Assembly (NCBI GenBank): GCA_004835665.1
Contig: RBKR01000002.1
Location: forward strand, 1,240,001 to 1,304,000
From: Phoma sp. XZ068
Taxonomy: Eukaryota > Ascomycota > Dothideomycetes > Pleosporales > Didymellaceae
Length of the DNA stretch: 64,000 nt
Reading direction: 5' to 3'
Made by a program: the position numbers and the translations under genes. Shown piece after piece: positions 1-11,184 of this stretch (the first letter of the stretch is position 1; each line of letters begins with the position of its first letter). A model generated the notes under the pieces. It worked only from the letters and a program-made list of their open reading frames with translations, ran no database searches and had not been told where the DNA came from.

Positions 1-1922
1 CCATCTGGCGTCGTAACCCTCGCCTCAAACCCAAACACCCCATCCCCACCCCGCTCTTCAATCCCCCAGCTCACCCCAAACCCACCCCCCGGAGTCTCAA
101 ACCCCACATCCACACTCCTCACCACCCCATCACTCAACGGCCTAAACCTCCACACCTTCCACCCCACAACCTCCAACCCGCCCACAAACTGCGACAGCGC
201 AACCGTAGGCCCAGAACTCCACCCATGACTCAAACTAGTATACGCCGCATCATTCTTATACCCCGCATTCCCCCTATAATATAAACTCCCATTCGCACTC
301 AGTCCCTCCGCGAGCGTCGAGCCGGTCATCAGTGGGCTGTCGAGCAGGTAGGACCACAGTGTGCGTGTGAGATTTAGTGCGCGCTGGGGATGCCCGGATG
401 CGAAGTGTGCGAGGACTTCGATGGAGGAGACGAAGGGGCTGATTGTGTCGGGGAGTTCGGGGGTGAGGGGGCCGATGGGGCCGTGGAAGGTGGTTAGGGC
501 GGCGGAGAGGGCGGTGGATTGGGAAGGGGAGGTGGTGAGGTTGTAGAGGAGGGCGAGGGCGTTGCCGTCTTGGGGGTGGAGGGGGGTGGTAGTGTTGTCC
601 CGGTATAGAGAGCTGGGTTGGTCCCAGAGGAGGGCGTTGTAGGCGAGCTTTAGGCGGGTGGCGGCTGTGGACCAGGTTGTTGCTTGGGCGTGCAGAGAGC
701 GGAGGCTTGTAGTGTTGGCGTCGTTTTCGGCGAGAGAGAGAGCAAGGCTGGCGAAGGAAGCTAGGGCATGGTAGTCGAGTGCGTTCAGTGCGCTGTTGTA
801 TCCTCCGCCGCCCTGGCGTGCCCAGTCGTTTGCGCGGGTTTGCTGGTGCAGGCCCACTGAGTTGTTGAGACCGCGGAGAACAAAGTCCAGACCCCGTGTG
901 ATGTTCGTCCAGTGCTGCTCCACCCACGCTGCGTCAGAAGTCCAGATGGCGTAGTTGTACATCGCAATCAAACTCCATGCATGATACGTATCACTCTCTG
1001 CCCCATTCCTAAAGCTACCAGTCGCAGGACCGGCAAAAGGGAATCGCCCGGTCGTGGCGTTCTGGTAGTAGAACAGCGTCTCCAAAGCATGGTAAACTGA
1101 CTCGAGGCCATCAGCACCAAGCGAAAGAACGGCGGTCGCACCTTGGATGCCCAGATCACCAGGCCAAATCGCCCGGTCTCTCTTCGCGCCGTCAACAAGG
1201 ATAGGACCAGATACACCAATGCTGTTGTTGTAAGCCCAACCCGGTCGAACCTGCGGAAGCCAGCGTCCAGTGTCCTTCGGCGCAATGTTGGTCTGCACGG
1301 TGTAGGCCCCGGCGTACCAGGTCCTGACTAGAAGGTCATCGTCGGCTGTATGAAAGTGACCGCCATAGTTGCGTAGATTGGGCGTATTTGGTGCAAAGCC
1401 GATCTGACACGTGATATTGGAAACCTCGACATGCGCAAACGCATTGATGGTCAGAAATCGGAAGCCTCCGCGGAACTTTTCCTTCGGTATAGTGTAGAAT
1501 GTCGAGCCATGGGGAAGGGTGACGTTCAGAGCTTGGTCCCAGTCTTGAGTAGGTGTTGAGCCCGTGTCATCAGAGATAGCGCGGACAAAAGCTGGAGACT
1601 CTGCGAATGCAAGTGAAAGCTGCGATGCGGAAACGTTCGCATATTCAAGGACGTTGGTATCGAAACTTATCCATCCACCCACCTCAACTCCAAAGTCGAG
1701 GCTGATGCGGCTGCCAGGGGCAAGTTGATAGGTTCCATTGGTACCAGGTGGATTAGTAACATTTCCAGATTGAGAGTGTACAGCAACAGGTATAACAGTG
1801 CGCGATACTGGGCTGTAGTTATAAGCGTCCCATGGCTTTGTTGTGGTAGCAGAGGCCAGAGATAGAATTGAATGCAAGAGATAAAATGCAGAAGGAACAG
1901 AAATTATCGATTTACTTGTCAT
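1..1922 (-). CDS. Secreted GH78-type alpha-L-rhamnosidase (C-terminus cut by window edge)
   Basis: One uninterrupted reading frame starts at the ATG at 1922 and runs off the left edge, so about 640 residues are visible and the C-terminus is missing. The first 25 or so residues are a hydrophobic stretch rich in Leu, Ser and Ala, ending near SLASA, which looks like a secretion signal. The core fits an (alpha/alpha)6 six-hairpin glycosidase: a DGAKRDRAIWPGD motif near residues 244-256 matches the acidic substrate-binding motif typical of GH78, and STLAEG near 534 and SHGWSSGP near 565 match the late catalytic-Glu and C-terminal motifs. Many N-x-S/T sites fit an extracellular glycoprotein. Family knowledge: GH78 enzymes release terminal L-rhamnose from pectin side chains and plant glycosides. 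Other six-hairpin families are less likely. No introns are apparent. Confidence 0.8.
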   Translation of the reverse strand, partial: MTSKSIISVPSAFYLLHSILSLASATTTKPWDAYNYSPVSRTVIPVAVHSQSGNVTNPPGTNGTYQLAPGSRISLDFGVEVGGWISFDTNVLEYANVSASQLSLAFAESPAFVRAISDDTGSTPTQDWDQALNVTLPHGSTFYTIPKEKFRGGFRFLTINAFAHVEVSNITCQIGFAPNTPNLRNYGGHFHTADDDLLVRTWYAGAYTVQTNIAPKDTGRWLPQVRPGWAYNNSIGVSGPILVDGAKRDRAIWPGDLGIQGATAVLSLGADGLESVYHALETLFYYQNATTGRFPFAGPATGSFRNGAESDTYHAWSLIAMYNYAIWTSDAAWVEQHWTNITRGLDFVLRGLNNSVGLHQQTRANDWARQGGGGYNSALNALDYHALASFASLALSLAENDANTTSLRSLHAQATTWSTAATRLKLAYNALLWDQPSSLYRDNTTTPLHPQDGNALALLYNLTTSPSQSTALSAALTTFHGPIGPLTPELPDTISPFVSSIEVLAHFASGHPQRALNLTRTLWSYLLDSPLMTGSTLAEGLSANGSLYYRGNAGYKNDAAYTSLSHGWSSGPTVALSQFVGGLEVVGWKVWRFRPLSDGVVRSVDVGFETPGGGFGVSWGIEERGGDGVFGFEARVTTPD

Positions 1923-2435
1923 TGTCACTGTAGACCAAGTCTGTGAATTTTTTGAAAATGTACCTCAGGCAGATCGTACCTTGCTGTTGCAACTGGGGTC
2001 CTCGCCTACTGTTTAACGAAGCTGCAGGCTAATGTGGGGTTGCGGGATCGACCATCGAATACGAGGAACGTAGTCGAAATCGTCTAGCGGCTTTGCAAAT
2101 GATGTCAAACCTGCAGCATTCCATATATTATTCGCACTGAGATCTTCCGTAGGATTCGCGGTACGGAGAATCTCTGTGCGCCGTTAAATACCACGAGTCA
2201 TGTCGGGAACGAAACTTCGTGCATAAGACCGTCCATTCGTAGGGATATTGACACAGACCGTATGTACAGTCTATTCGCCCAAGTCATATACACAAACGCC
2301 AAGCATTGAAGTTCACAATCAAAATCATGGCTCACAATAACACCATCACCCGTCTAAGCTTGACTCGAAATTGGTCTGTTGGCTTGCTCTCTCGTTGTCG
2401 AACGTGGAGTTGTATCGGTATCTGTAGCGGAAATG
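1923..2435. other. Intergenic: upstream of rhamnosidase, downstream of PFK-2
   Basis: About 510 bp between the start of the rhamnosidase gene and the stop of the PFK-2 gene, both on the minus strand. It should hold the rhamnosidase promoter and the PFK-2 3' end. I see no open frame or RNA gene here. Confidence 0.5.
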
Positions 2436-4210
2436 CTAATCTAGCGGGTTAACGTGGGATGACTTCAAGTTGAGCGGCTGGGCAGACGATGGCTGCGGTG
2501 TCGCTGTTCCAGACTTGACATTGGGTGTGCCTATCCCAGAGAAGGGGCTTACCGCTCCGCTAGGAGGCACAGGAATCTTGATGTCCTCGGGGCTACCGGG
2601 GACCATGCTTTCTGGGAGGTTGGGAATCTTTATGCGTTTTGCGACATTGTTGTAGCTCGAGGGAATGATCTTGACAATGTCAGCAATACATCTGATACAA
2701 CAGGGCAGGGCAACACACCTCAATGATCTCGTCACGCGGAAATTCGAGCTTGGGGATGTCGGCTGCATTACATGCCATGAGATATCCGTAAAGCACTCGC
2801 AGAACCGACTCATGCGCAATGATAAGCAGATCGTTCTCTTCGCGTTCGAGCTCAAGGATGATGGGCTCCATACGGACGGCAAGATCGTGGTAAGACTACA
2901 TATTATCAGTACATCATCGTCAAGGGGTTCAATGCTACGCACCTCCGCTCGTGGATACCTGTGGTGATAGGGATCGGCTTCGTGCTTGGTAACTTCGTCG
3001 GGGAAGTCCTCCCTAATCTTACGCTCGGACATCTTCTCGCACACTCCCGGGTTCATTTGGCTCATCTGTGATCGCTGCCTGACGCGGTAACCCATTGATG
3101 CCAGGTATTCGGAAGTTTGCACGGTTCGTCGGCGGGTGGAAGTCCAGATGGTCAATGGCTTCAAGGAAGCGTCCGGCGCGCCCTGATCAATCAACTTCTG
3201 CCTCTCCTCCTCGCGATACTTCAACAAAACATCGCTCATCTGCTTGGCATATTCATGCCCTGCTGGCGAGAGGTCTGCATCGGCTTTGTAAGAGTCCTCC
3301 TCCCGCGTGGTACCGGCTCGCGCAAAGTAGGTTTGTCGAGATTTGATGTGCAGGTTCAGCAGGTAGAACACGATTCGTTGGGACAGATAACCGAAGGCGC
3401 AGTTGTTCACATGTACCCGCTCGCCCGCGTTGATCATCTTGATCCAGTGCAGATCCTGCTCTTCCATGGTTTCAAAATGCGGTATCCTTGAGTTGATCCT
3501 CGCCAGATAGTCTCGGACTGCATCTTCGTCGTTCCAGCCCTTGTAGTCTGGAGAGGAGATTTTGACTCGGCGAACATTCTCCTGGATGATGCGCTCGTCT
3601 GTGCATTGCGATTCGATGAATACTGTCTGGATTCCCTTTTTTGCAAACTCCTTGGCTAGTGACCTTCGGCCTTGGCTGATGGCATTTACTGCATCGTAGA
3701 TGGCAACCTGGCCTTTTTCATTCTCGAGGAAGTGGTAGATGTCGTCACGGCATTTCTTCAGGATCTTATTCCGTAGCAGCACCGACTGCGGTGTAGCGTT
3801 GAGGAAGAAGTAGTCCTCAGGCACGTCTTGGTCAGGGCCAAGCGTAGCGCGACGGTAGTCGCCCAGGTGAAACACGTGCGTCTTGACACCCAGCCACCGC
3901 AGGTAGCGGGCGACAGCGACTGAGGTGTGTGTCTTTCCTCGAGCTGGCAGTCCAACGGTAGCAATGACGATGCGTCCAGAGTGGAAAAGTCGACCAGATT
4001 CAGTACTGTACAGTTGGGCGGGCGCCATTTCTTCTTTTCCAGGCAAGTCATGAATGGCATCCACAAAGGTACTCGACCGCCGCCGGAAGCGGGGCGAGTT
4101 TGCGTAGATTTCCGCTGTGCTGCATGTAGTGAGCAAACATTCAGGTACCCGGCTGAGGGTGACGCAGCAAGGTCGAGGAGGGGTCGAGTCACTCACAGTA
4201 GGGTGTCCAT
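2436..4210 (-). CDS. 6-phosphofructo-2-kinase/fructose-2,6-bisphosphatase-like, bisphosphatase histidine lost
   Basis: Spliced model: complement(join(2436..2669, 2719..2895, 2943..4119, 4197..4210)), 533 aa. The first coding exon is only 14 nt; its intron (4120-4196) is GT-AG and in phase. The other two introns restore YPRAE-SYHDLAVRMEP and PRDEIIE-IIPSSYNN. The kinase half carries the Walker A motif GLPARGKT (residues 61-68) and makes fructose-2,6-bisphosphate, the activator of phosphofructokinase, in the cytosol. The second half is a histidine phosphatase fold, but the usual R-H-G motif reads R-A-G (272-274). The phospho-acceptor histidine is therefore missing, although the later IAHESV histidine is kept. 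Yeast Pfk26 likewise lacks the phosphatase histidine, so this is probably a kinase-only isoform. The C-tail is rich in Pro, Ser and Thr and may be regulatory. The gene shares a 575 bp divergent promoter with TOM40. Confidence 0.9.
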
Positions 4211-4785
4211 GTTGGCAAATTATGTGTGAAGGTTCAATGGAAGAGGGCAAGAAGAAAAAACAGAAAAGGGTCGGGCAGCTCCAGAGCAGGCAAGAATAGG
4301 GTGAAATGGGGCGGTTGCGGTGTTGGAGGCGTGCAGCTCTTTTCGGACCAGGGTGGTGGAGCTGATGCTAGGATGCGGTTGTTCGCCGAGCAGTGTCAGT
4401 GACGACGTGCGACAACAAGCGACGGACAGCGGCGAGACACCCACAGCGCGGCAGACAGCGTCGCAGGAGGGTCGGAGGCAGCAGAGGAGGCAATGGGCGT
4501 GTCTGGGTGTTCCGGCGCAGCGGAGCAGCACAAAGGCAGGCCGCAGAGGCAGACGCCGTATCTGATAGCAGCCGTCGGGGCCGTGCTCGAGCGTGGCAGC
4601 TAGCGCGCGTTATGTCATCACAGCTCCTGGAGCGAAAAGTTGTGTCTGCAGCATCACGTACCGTCGTCGCCAGCCATCGCGCATCTCCCCGCCCGCGCCC
4701 ATCTCGCCATCTCATCCCGTGCCGCCCTGCCGCACTCGCTCACACGCACATCACCCGCACCCGCACGCACACAACACCCGCCGCC
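4211..4785. promoter_or_regulatory. Divergent promoter region PFK-2 / TOM40
   Basis: 575 bp between two divergent start codons. The TOM40-proximal part (about 4720-4785) is a C/A-rich tract with CACA and CACC repeats. Reading frames cross this stretch but none resembles a protein; I treat them as chance. Confidence 0.5.
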
Positions 4786-5981
4786 ATGGCCGCACCGCCG
4801 CAGCTCGTCGTCGCCAGCCCGACCAAGGAGGAGGCTGTCGCGGGCGTGCTCTCCCACAACGGCATCCTGCCCGGCCGGTTAGGCGAGCTGTACAATGCCT
4901 TCCAGGAGCGGCGAGAGGCACTCGGCCTGTCCAACCCGGGCACCGTCGAGGGCATTGCGCGCGAGGTGCAGCGCGACGTCTTCCTCAACAACGCCAGCTT
5001 CTCGGGCCTGCGCGCCGAGCTGACCAAGGCCTTCAGCGCCGCCCCGCTGTTCCAGGTCGCCCACTCGCTGTCCATGGGCTCGCAGGTCCAGCCGCCGTAC
5101 TCGTACATGGTGCTGTACGGGTCGCCGAGGGTGCGTCACTCCCGCGCCGTCGAGCGCCTCCATCACTGACTCTTCGCAGACATTCATGCAGGGCAACCTC
5201 GACAACGAGATGCAGTTCTCCGGCCGCTTCAACTGGCGATGGACCTCGGCCTTTGTCTCCAAGTCGGCCGTCCAGCTGACCTCGCAGGGCAACATGGTCT
5301 CGCTCGAGAACGACTACACGGGCGCCGACTTCTCCGCCTCGCTCAAGGCCGTCAACCCCTCGCTGCTCGACGGCGGCATCACCGGCATGATCATGGCCAG
5401 CTACCTGCAGGCCGTCACACCAAAGCTGTCGCTCGGCATCGACGCCTTCTGGAGCCGCCCGGCCTCGGCCTACCCGCCGGAGCTCAACGTCTCGTACGCC
5501 GCCCGCTACAAGGCCGCCGACTGGATGGCCTGCGGACAGATCATCCCCGACCGCGGCGTCCTCGAGGCCTCGTACTGGCGCCGCCTGACCGACAAGGTCG
5601 AGACGGGCATCAACTGCAACCTCGCCTTTGCCGGCATTGGCCCCGGTGGCCCCATGGCCGGCCCCCAGAAGGAGGGCCAGGTCACCATCGGCGCCAAGTA
5701 CGACTTCCGCACGACTTCGTTCCGCGCGCAAATCGACAACAAGGGCACAGTTGGCTGCTTGTTGGAGAAGATGATTGCCCCTCCCATCCGCATCACCTTC
5801 TCCGGCGAGATTGACCACAAGACCGTATGTTTTTCGACTCGTAACACTTGACAATGCTAACACACCACAGAGCGCTGCCAAGCTCGGTCTTGCCGTCGCG
5901 ATAGAAGCCGCCGACGAGGCGGTCATGGAGCAGCAAGAAATCCCCGGCGCTGCCCAGCAGGCCGGCGCCATCCCCTTTTAA
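4786..5981 (+). CDS. tom40: Mitochondrial import receptor/channel subunit Tom40
   Basis: Spliced model: join(4786..5130, 5180..5824, 5871..5981), 366 aa. All junctions are GT-AG and in phase. The ATG sits in GCCGCCATGG, a strong initiation context, and upstream ATGs are not in frame with the conserved protein. Tom40 is the beta-barrel pore of the TOM complex in the outer mitochondrial membrane, through which nearly all nuclear-encoded precursors pass. The protein has an N-terminal segment with PGTVEGIAREV (around residues 50-60), then alternating beta-strand sequence of the VDAC/Tom40 porin fold, including LENDYTGADFSAS and GQIIPDRGVLEASYWRRLTD. Its length is near that of the Neurospora protein (about 350 aa). 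The gene is divergent from PFK-2 and its 3' end faces TOM22, another subunit of the same complex. Confidence 0.95.
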
Positions 5982-6629
5982 ACGACTCTCCGCACCCAAC
6001 AAACGCATTGTACCGACTATAATCTCATAAATCTTCACTTGGCTGTATTACCACCTTTCTTGGAGCGAGCAAGCGACGCGCGTCTTCTCCTATCCCACGA
6101 TATCCCCGTGGTCTTGGGGCGGTTGGAACTACGACTTCATCAGCACGTTTGGACGTTTCTAAAAGGCGCATTGTACGGCATGGAATGGGTTGCGTTGTGT
6201 TTCGCCGGGTAGAATTCCGCGGTCGAGGCGAACGTTGACGTTGACGTGTCTTAGGAGCGCAGATCGCGCATCGAGTCTGCGCGCTGTATATATAGAGCAT
6301 GTATGTGGCATGAAGACGCTGTATAACGCATGTACTGAATTCATCGCAACACTCAACTATCCTTATTCGTGACGTGTGCTGTGTGCAGTGTGTTGTGTGT
6401 GACTATGACGCAATACATTATGAGTCGAGAAATATTGTACAAGATCGTAATGATGCAAATGCGCGCCCTCCTGAGGCTGGGTTGCGCCGTTCTATGTCCA
6501 CAGCGTATCGTATCCCTCCATCTCATCTCATCGCCATCTCATCGTACTAAAACAGGTGTGAAGAATCCCGCCGAGACGCACCTCCGCAGCTGCGTAAAAG
6601 ATTGCACCCAGCATCAACCCCGTCATCGC
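5982..6629. other. Shared 3' intergenic region TOM40 / TOM22
   Basis: About 650 bp between two convergent stop codons. It should contain both 3' UTRs and polyadenylation signals. No gene seen. Confidence 0.5.
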
Positions 6630-7203
6630 TTACAACGCAGGCTTCGCGTCGTTGGCACCAGGAGCCATGAACTATGCATTGTTAGCCACCATCCAGACAT
6701 GCCATCTCCACGCCCTTCATCCGGCATGGAAAAACAGTAAATAGTTGGGAAGGACATACCTCATTCTGCGCCCTCTGATTCATCATCTCCGCCCTCTCCT
6801 GCTCAACAATCATCTGCTCCTCGCTATACGCAAGCGCCCAGGGCACACCCAGCAAAAGCGCACTCGTACTAACAACCCACAGCGTCTTACCGCCAAGCAA
6901 CAGCCCGCTCTTCGTCCACGAGCTCAGCGTCTCGTACTTGTTGGCGAGCGAGCGGCGTGTGGATGCGGGAACGATGTCTTTGAGGGCTGCGATGCGCTCG
7001 TACAGCGTCTCGTCGGGGGCGGCGAAGGAGGATTCGGACTCGAGGTCGGATTCTGGGGGCGTTAGTATTGCGCTTCTATTGCTGCTTTATGGTGGTGATG
7101 AGGGCGCGGACGGACCGGAATCTGTGTCCCATTCATCTTCGTCATGGGGGCCCTCCTGTTCGCGGACGAACTCCTCATCCATGACTTCTTCGAGCTTGAC
7201 CAT
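6630..7203 (-). CDS. tom22: Mitochondrial import receptor subunit Tom22
   Basis: Spliced model: complement(join(6630..6671, 6760..7052, 7116..7203)), 140 aa; introns of 63 and 88 bp are GT-AG and in phase. The N-terminal cytosolic part is strongly acidic (VKLEEVMDEEF, GPHDEDEWDTDS), as expected for the presequence-binding receptor face. It is followed by ERIAALKDIVP and a single membrane span (TLWVVSTSALLLGVPWALAY, about residues 92-111), then a short tail in the intermembrane space. Tom22 is the central receptor that organises the TOM complex around Tom40. The last coding exon is 14 codons (FMAPGANDAKPAL). The gene is convergent with TOM40, about 650 bp away. Confidence 0.92.
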
Positions 7204-8542
7204 CTTGGCGGATATATGTGTTCAAGAGTGGAAAGTGCAGTGGGGGCGATTCGGAGATAGAGTCGTGGGAGATGCGCGGTGTGGTGGTGATGCGAGGCGC
7301 GTGTGAGGTGCGATGATGATGAGCTTTCAGATTTCTTGAGCTTGCTGGCGCACGGGCCACGGAATCATGGGCGGAGGTCTGCGCCGCCGCAGGGAGGGCG
7401 AACATCGCCTTCAACACCATGATTTTATTGAAGATGTGCACGTTCTGCTTGTTCTCGTTTGTTTGTCCGTTGCTGGAATACTACTATGCGTAGGTCGTTA
7501 AAGGAGTTCTGACACCATCTCAAGGCAGGAGTCCGATTCGTACTACCAAACACTACCCCGTCTGTTCCATGACGTGGATTACATCAACGTGAAACCAGAT
7601 AGTCGTAGACACTACTTACACAAGCTCTGGTACTATGAACCGGTAGGAAATAAGACAGCGAAGATAATGACAAATGTTCCTACTACCAACTGCTCCCTTC
7701 TCACACCGCGCTCTACGTACAAACACTCCCTACTGCGCGTTGAACATAATCCTATGCTTCTACTGATCGGTTACCCTTACACTTCCAATAGGAATCGTTA
7801 ATACCTGTAATCCACACAATCACACCCTCCCATCTCCTACCTTCTACCTTCTACCTTACACTTGCCCTTCCCTTCCTCTACCCTTCCTCTCACAAACTCA
7901 TGCACTCCAAACAAGACACAATAAATACATTACCCTACCTCACCTCACCTCACCCTACCACTCCTTACACCTACCGCGTCCAGTAATCTCCTAACTCTGC
8001 ATATCCTTGGCATCTCCTACGCAGTCAATCTACCAACACTATTCTTATATTACGGTCAGTACGATACTCTACCTCCCTACGCCCCAGTGTCTCCTATAAC
8101 CCTCGTAATCTCCTAATCTTCTTATCTCCCTTGATGTTCGTAACCACATGCTCTACAGTCAGTCTTCCCGTGCTTTCCTTTCACGTTAATAGTGTTGCTT
8201 CCGCCCTTTTGTCAAGCGGGGTCCTCATTCGCTGTCATTCGACTGAATCCGCGCTAGACCTTTGACCACGATTAGTGATGTGAGTGTACGGTCGAATTCT
8301 CAGAACTCGACTTCTCGGATCGCTGGCAGCAGGAGGTCGCATAGGTATGCGGCGGTGTTTTCCTCATGATGGTAGAGCATGACACTTCGCAGCCGGACGT
8401 GAATATGAGCTTCAAGAAAAGCTAGTTTGCATGATACTAATTCATCTAGCCATCGATATCGATGTAACGCCACAGATCACGGATATCAGCCCGACCACCA
8501 TAACGCCCTCAATGCACCTTTACTCTACAATGCGTGGTACAA
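7204..8542. other. Intergenic between TOM22 and PIF1, with a pyrimidine-rich tract
   Basis: About 1.3 kb between the TOM22 start and the PIF1 stop. It holds the TOM22 promoter and the PIF1 3' end. The frame at 7574-7801 has no recognisable feature and I do not call it. Confidence 0.5.
7820..8010. repeat. Pyrimidine-rich low-complexity tract
   Basis: C/T-dominated sequence with repeated short units (CTACCTT, CTTCC, CCTCA), including CTCACCTCACCTCACC near 7940-7955. Simple-sequence expansion; no protein or RNA feature is evident. Confidence 0.6.
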
Positions 8543-11184
8543 TTACTCCTTGCTATCAGGCTCTCTCTGCTTCCGCTGCTTCTCGTTCGCAGCTTGCATC
8601 TTGCCCAGCACTGTGGTACTCTTCGCCTTGGCCTCGACCAGTTCTGCACTGCTCAAACTCGAGTAGAAAGACCTGACCTTCTCGTGCGCCATGATTTTCC
8701 TAGGATCGAATCGTAAGATCTGCAAGCCCGCCATGCTTGTTGCACGCGAAAGAGCAACATACGCCTGGCCCTTTTCGAAGACACGACCCAGGTCGACACG
8801 CACGCGTTCAAGCGTTTGGCCTTGTGCTTTGTGGATTGACAGTGCCCAGGCGAGAATGAGCGGGATCTGGGAACGACTTGCTTGTACTTCGCCGTTGGGG
8901 AGCTCGACCTTCCAGTCTTCGCGTTTGCAGAGCAAGTCACGCGTTGTGCCGTCAGCAATGGCGAAGCGGATCAGTGGGAAGACCTGCGCTGTGTTGAGAC
9001 CCAGGACAGTTTTCGCCATTTCGGTCTTCATTTGGGCTTCGGAGATGTTGCCTTCCAGCATGTCCTCCTCGTTTTCTTTCCAAAAGGTGAATTGCTGCTC
9101 GGTCATAAACCCAATGACCTTGCCGAGGGAGCCGTTCACGAGGGTGTCGTCCATATTCTTCACCAGCATAACTTGGGCGCCTTTCTTGAGATATACCACC
9201 TCCGGAACCATGCAGTTCTGAAGCAGCCTGTCGCGCTGTTCTTTGTTTGTGATTGTGCCACCATCTCTTGCCTCGAAGCTAAATGTGTCGCCGTGTAGCT
9301 GCTGCATGCGGAGGTTATTCGCGCGATCGACCTCCATACGGGTAGGGAACAGTTCTGTGGCTTCGATATTCCCATCGGCGGCGGGTAACGGTCGATCCAA
9401 CTTTCTGAAATTCGCAATTGACTCGTTCGACATGCGTCCTTCACGCATCTCGTTCAGCATACCTGCGAATACAGGGTCCTTCTGACGAAATACGTGATGA
9501 AGGCCGATCGTGTGCTCGATCGATGTGTTCCAGGTCCCAGCATCGAACGCAAACCTTGCTTGTTTGCCGAACTCTGGCACAGGCGGTAATTGGAAGAAAT
9601 CACCTGTGATGACCAGCTGGATGCCGCCGAAGGGTCTGCCGTTGTTGCGAATGGTACGGGCGATCTGCTCGAGCTTGTCAAAAAGGTCGCCGTCAACCAT
9701 CGAGACTTCATCCATAATCAGGACTTTAGTGCGCAGCCATCTCTGTTTAGCCTTGGCGTTTCGTCTGATCTTCTTGACAAGATCTTCCGCAGGCTCCTTC
9801 CCCAGACCAATGCCTGCGAAGCTGTGTATTGTGACACCCCCGATGTTGCACGCTGCCAGGCCTGTGGAAGCTGTGACGGCGACTCGGTCCGGCTCACGAA
9901 TGAACTTCTTCCGCAGCCCTGAGATGATCTCGCGTAGTAAAACGGATTTACCAGTACCTGGAGAAATCAGCTATAAGATAATAATTTCGTTCCGCGCAAC
10001 ATACCAGCAGAACCGGTGAAGAAGACACTCTTCTTATGCTGAATGACCAGATCCAAGACGTTCTTCTGCTCATCACTGAGAAACATCTTAGCGATGACCG
10101 CCTTCTTTTTCCGTTTGACATTGTCTGTATCGTCTATGATCTCCGCAACCTTGGCCTTGTGCTGCTCTCTCAGGGTCTTCTGCTGCAGCTTGATCGCACT
10201 CGCGGTAGTGTTCCATGGGTACGCTGACTTTGATGAGTCCTTCGGCAGCGGTGTGAAGGTGTTGCCAGCTGTGGCTGCTGTAAACTTGCGCTTCTTACTC
10301 GCTGCAGTGTCCTCTTCTGGCTCTGGCGTGAGTTGCTGCTTAGGCTGACTCTGCGGCTGTGACCACGGAAGCGCGCGCCGTTTGCTCTTCGCTGGTTGTG
10401 GTTTGGGTGGTGTCTTGAAATGTTCAGCGGGGGAAGATGACCACGGGATGGGCTGGCTGCTGTCCAGCTCGATCTTCGGTTGTACCGACTGCGGTCGCGA
10501 CGAGTACCCAGAGTCTTTTGTAGCTGTCGGCGATACAGGTGGAAGCTTTGGGTAGGTGACGGTGCCTTTCGTTGCGGGGTCTTCAACGTCTAGGTCGATG
10601 TCACTGTCGAAGTCATCCTCGTCGAACAATGCCGTGGCCAAACCGCTGTTGCTTCGTATTGGAGTGCGGCAGGCAAGAAAATCATTCTCTTTCTCCATCT
10701 CAGAGATGTTGAGCGTGGGATACTCGAACATATCTTCGTGCGAACTCCATGACTTTGCCAACCCACTTGACGTTCGTTTTGTTCCATGCGACACTTGACT
10801 TGGAGTTCGCTGTATCCCTGCAGCATTCTTTTTGGCAATGTTGTTGGTGCCGAATGCGACCGGACGCGTCCCTGGTCTTTGTGTAGAGCCTGTGCGGTTC
10901 AAGGCATTGACGAGCGACGGTTGCTTGTAGGCAGGGTTCGAAGAGGCCGGGACGGAGGCGACAGCATTGTGGGCTTCGACGGCTCCCTTGAACATATTCG
11001 CTGTGGTGTATGGCTGAGCGGCGAGGTAGCCGTAGCAATGTCGAGGAGTGGGGACGGTCTGTTGTGGCCGCCTGGGGGACGTAGAGAGGCGAGTTAGAAG
11101 GTGCGCGCGCGGGAGTGGAAGCTGCGGCCCCTTCGCAGAGAACAATCGTAGCGACGCACCCAATCTCGCAAAGGCGTAAAGCAT
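8543..11184 (-). CDS. pif1: PIF1-family 5'-to-3' DNA helicase
   Basis: Spliced model: complement(join(8543..9957, 10005..11184)), 864 aa from the ATG at 11184. The single 47 bp intron (9958-10004) splits the Walker A loop, which reads GSAGTGKS (residues 391-398) after splicing. Walker B is MDEVSMV (DE at 476-477). Later helicase motifs include LVITGDFFQLPPV, GAQVMLVKN, LAWALSIHKAQGQTL and VALSRA, all typical of Pif1/RecD-like superfamily 1B enzymes. Pif1 maintains mitochondrial DNA and acts in the nucleus at telomeres and G-quadruplexes. The first 60 or so residues are Arg/Leu/Ser-rich without acidic residues, a likely mitochondrial presequence. The next in-frame ATG (10995, MFKGAVEAHN) would give a form without it. 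A further upstream in-frame ATG at 11265 adds 27 residues and is less likely. Confidence 0.92.

Noticed and set aside
5033..5971. 312-codon minus-strand frame
   Set aside because: Antisense shadow across the TOM40 exons, which are clearly the coding strand.
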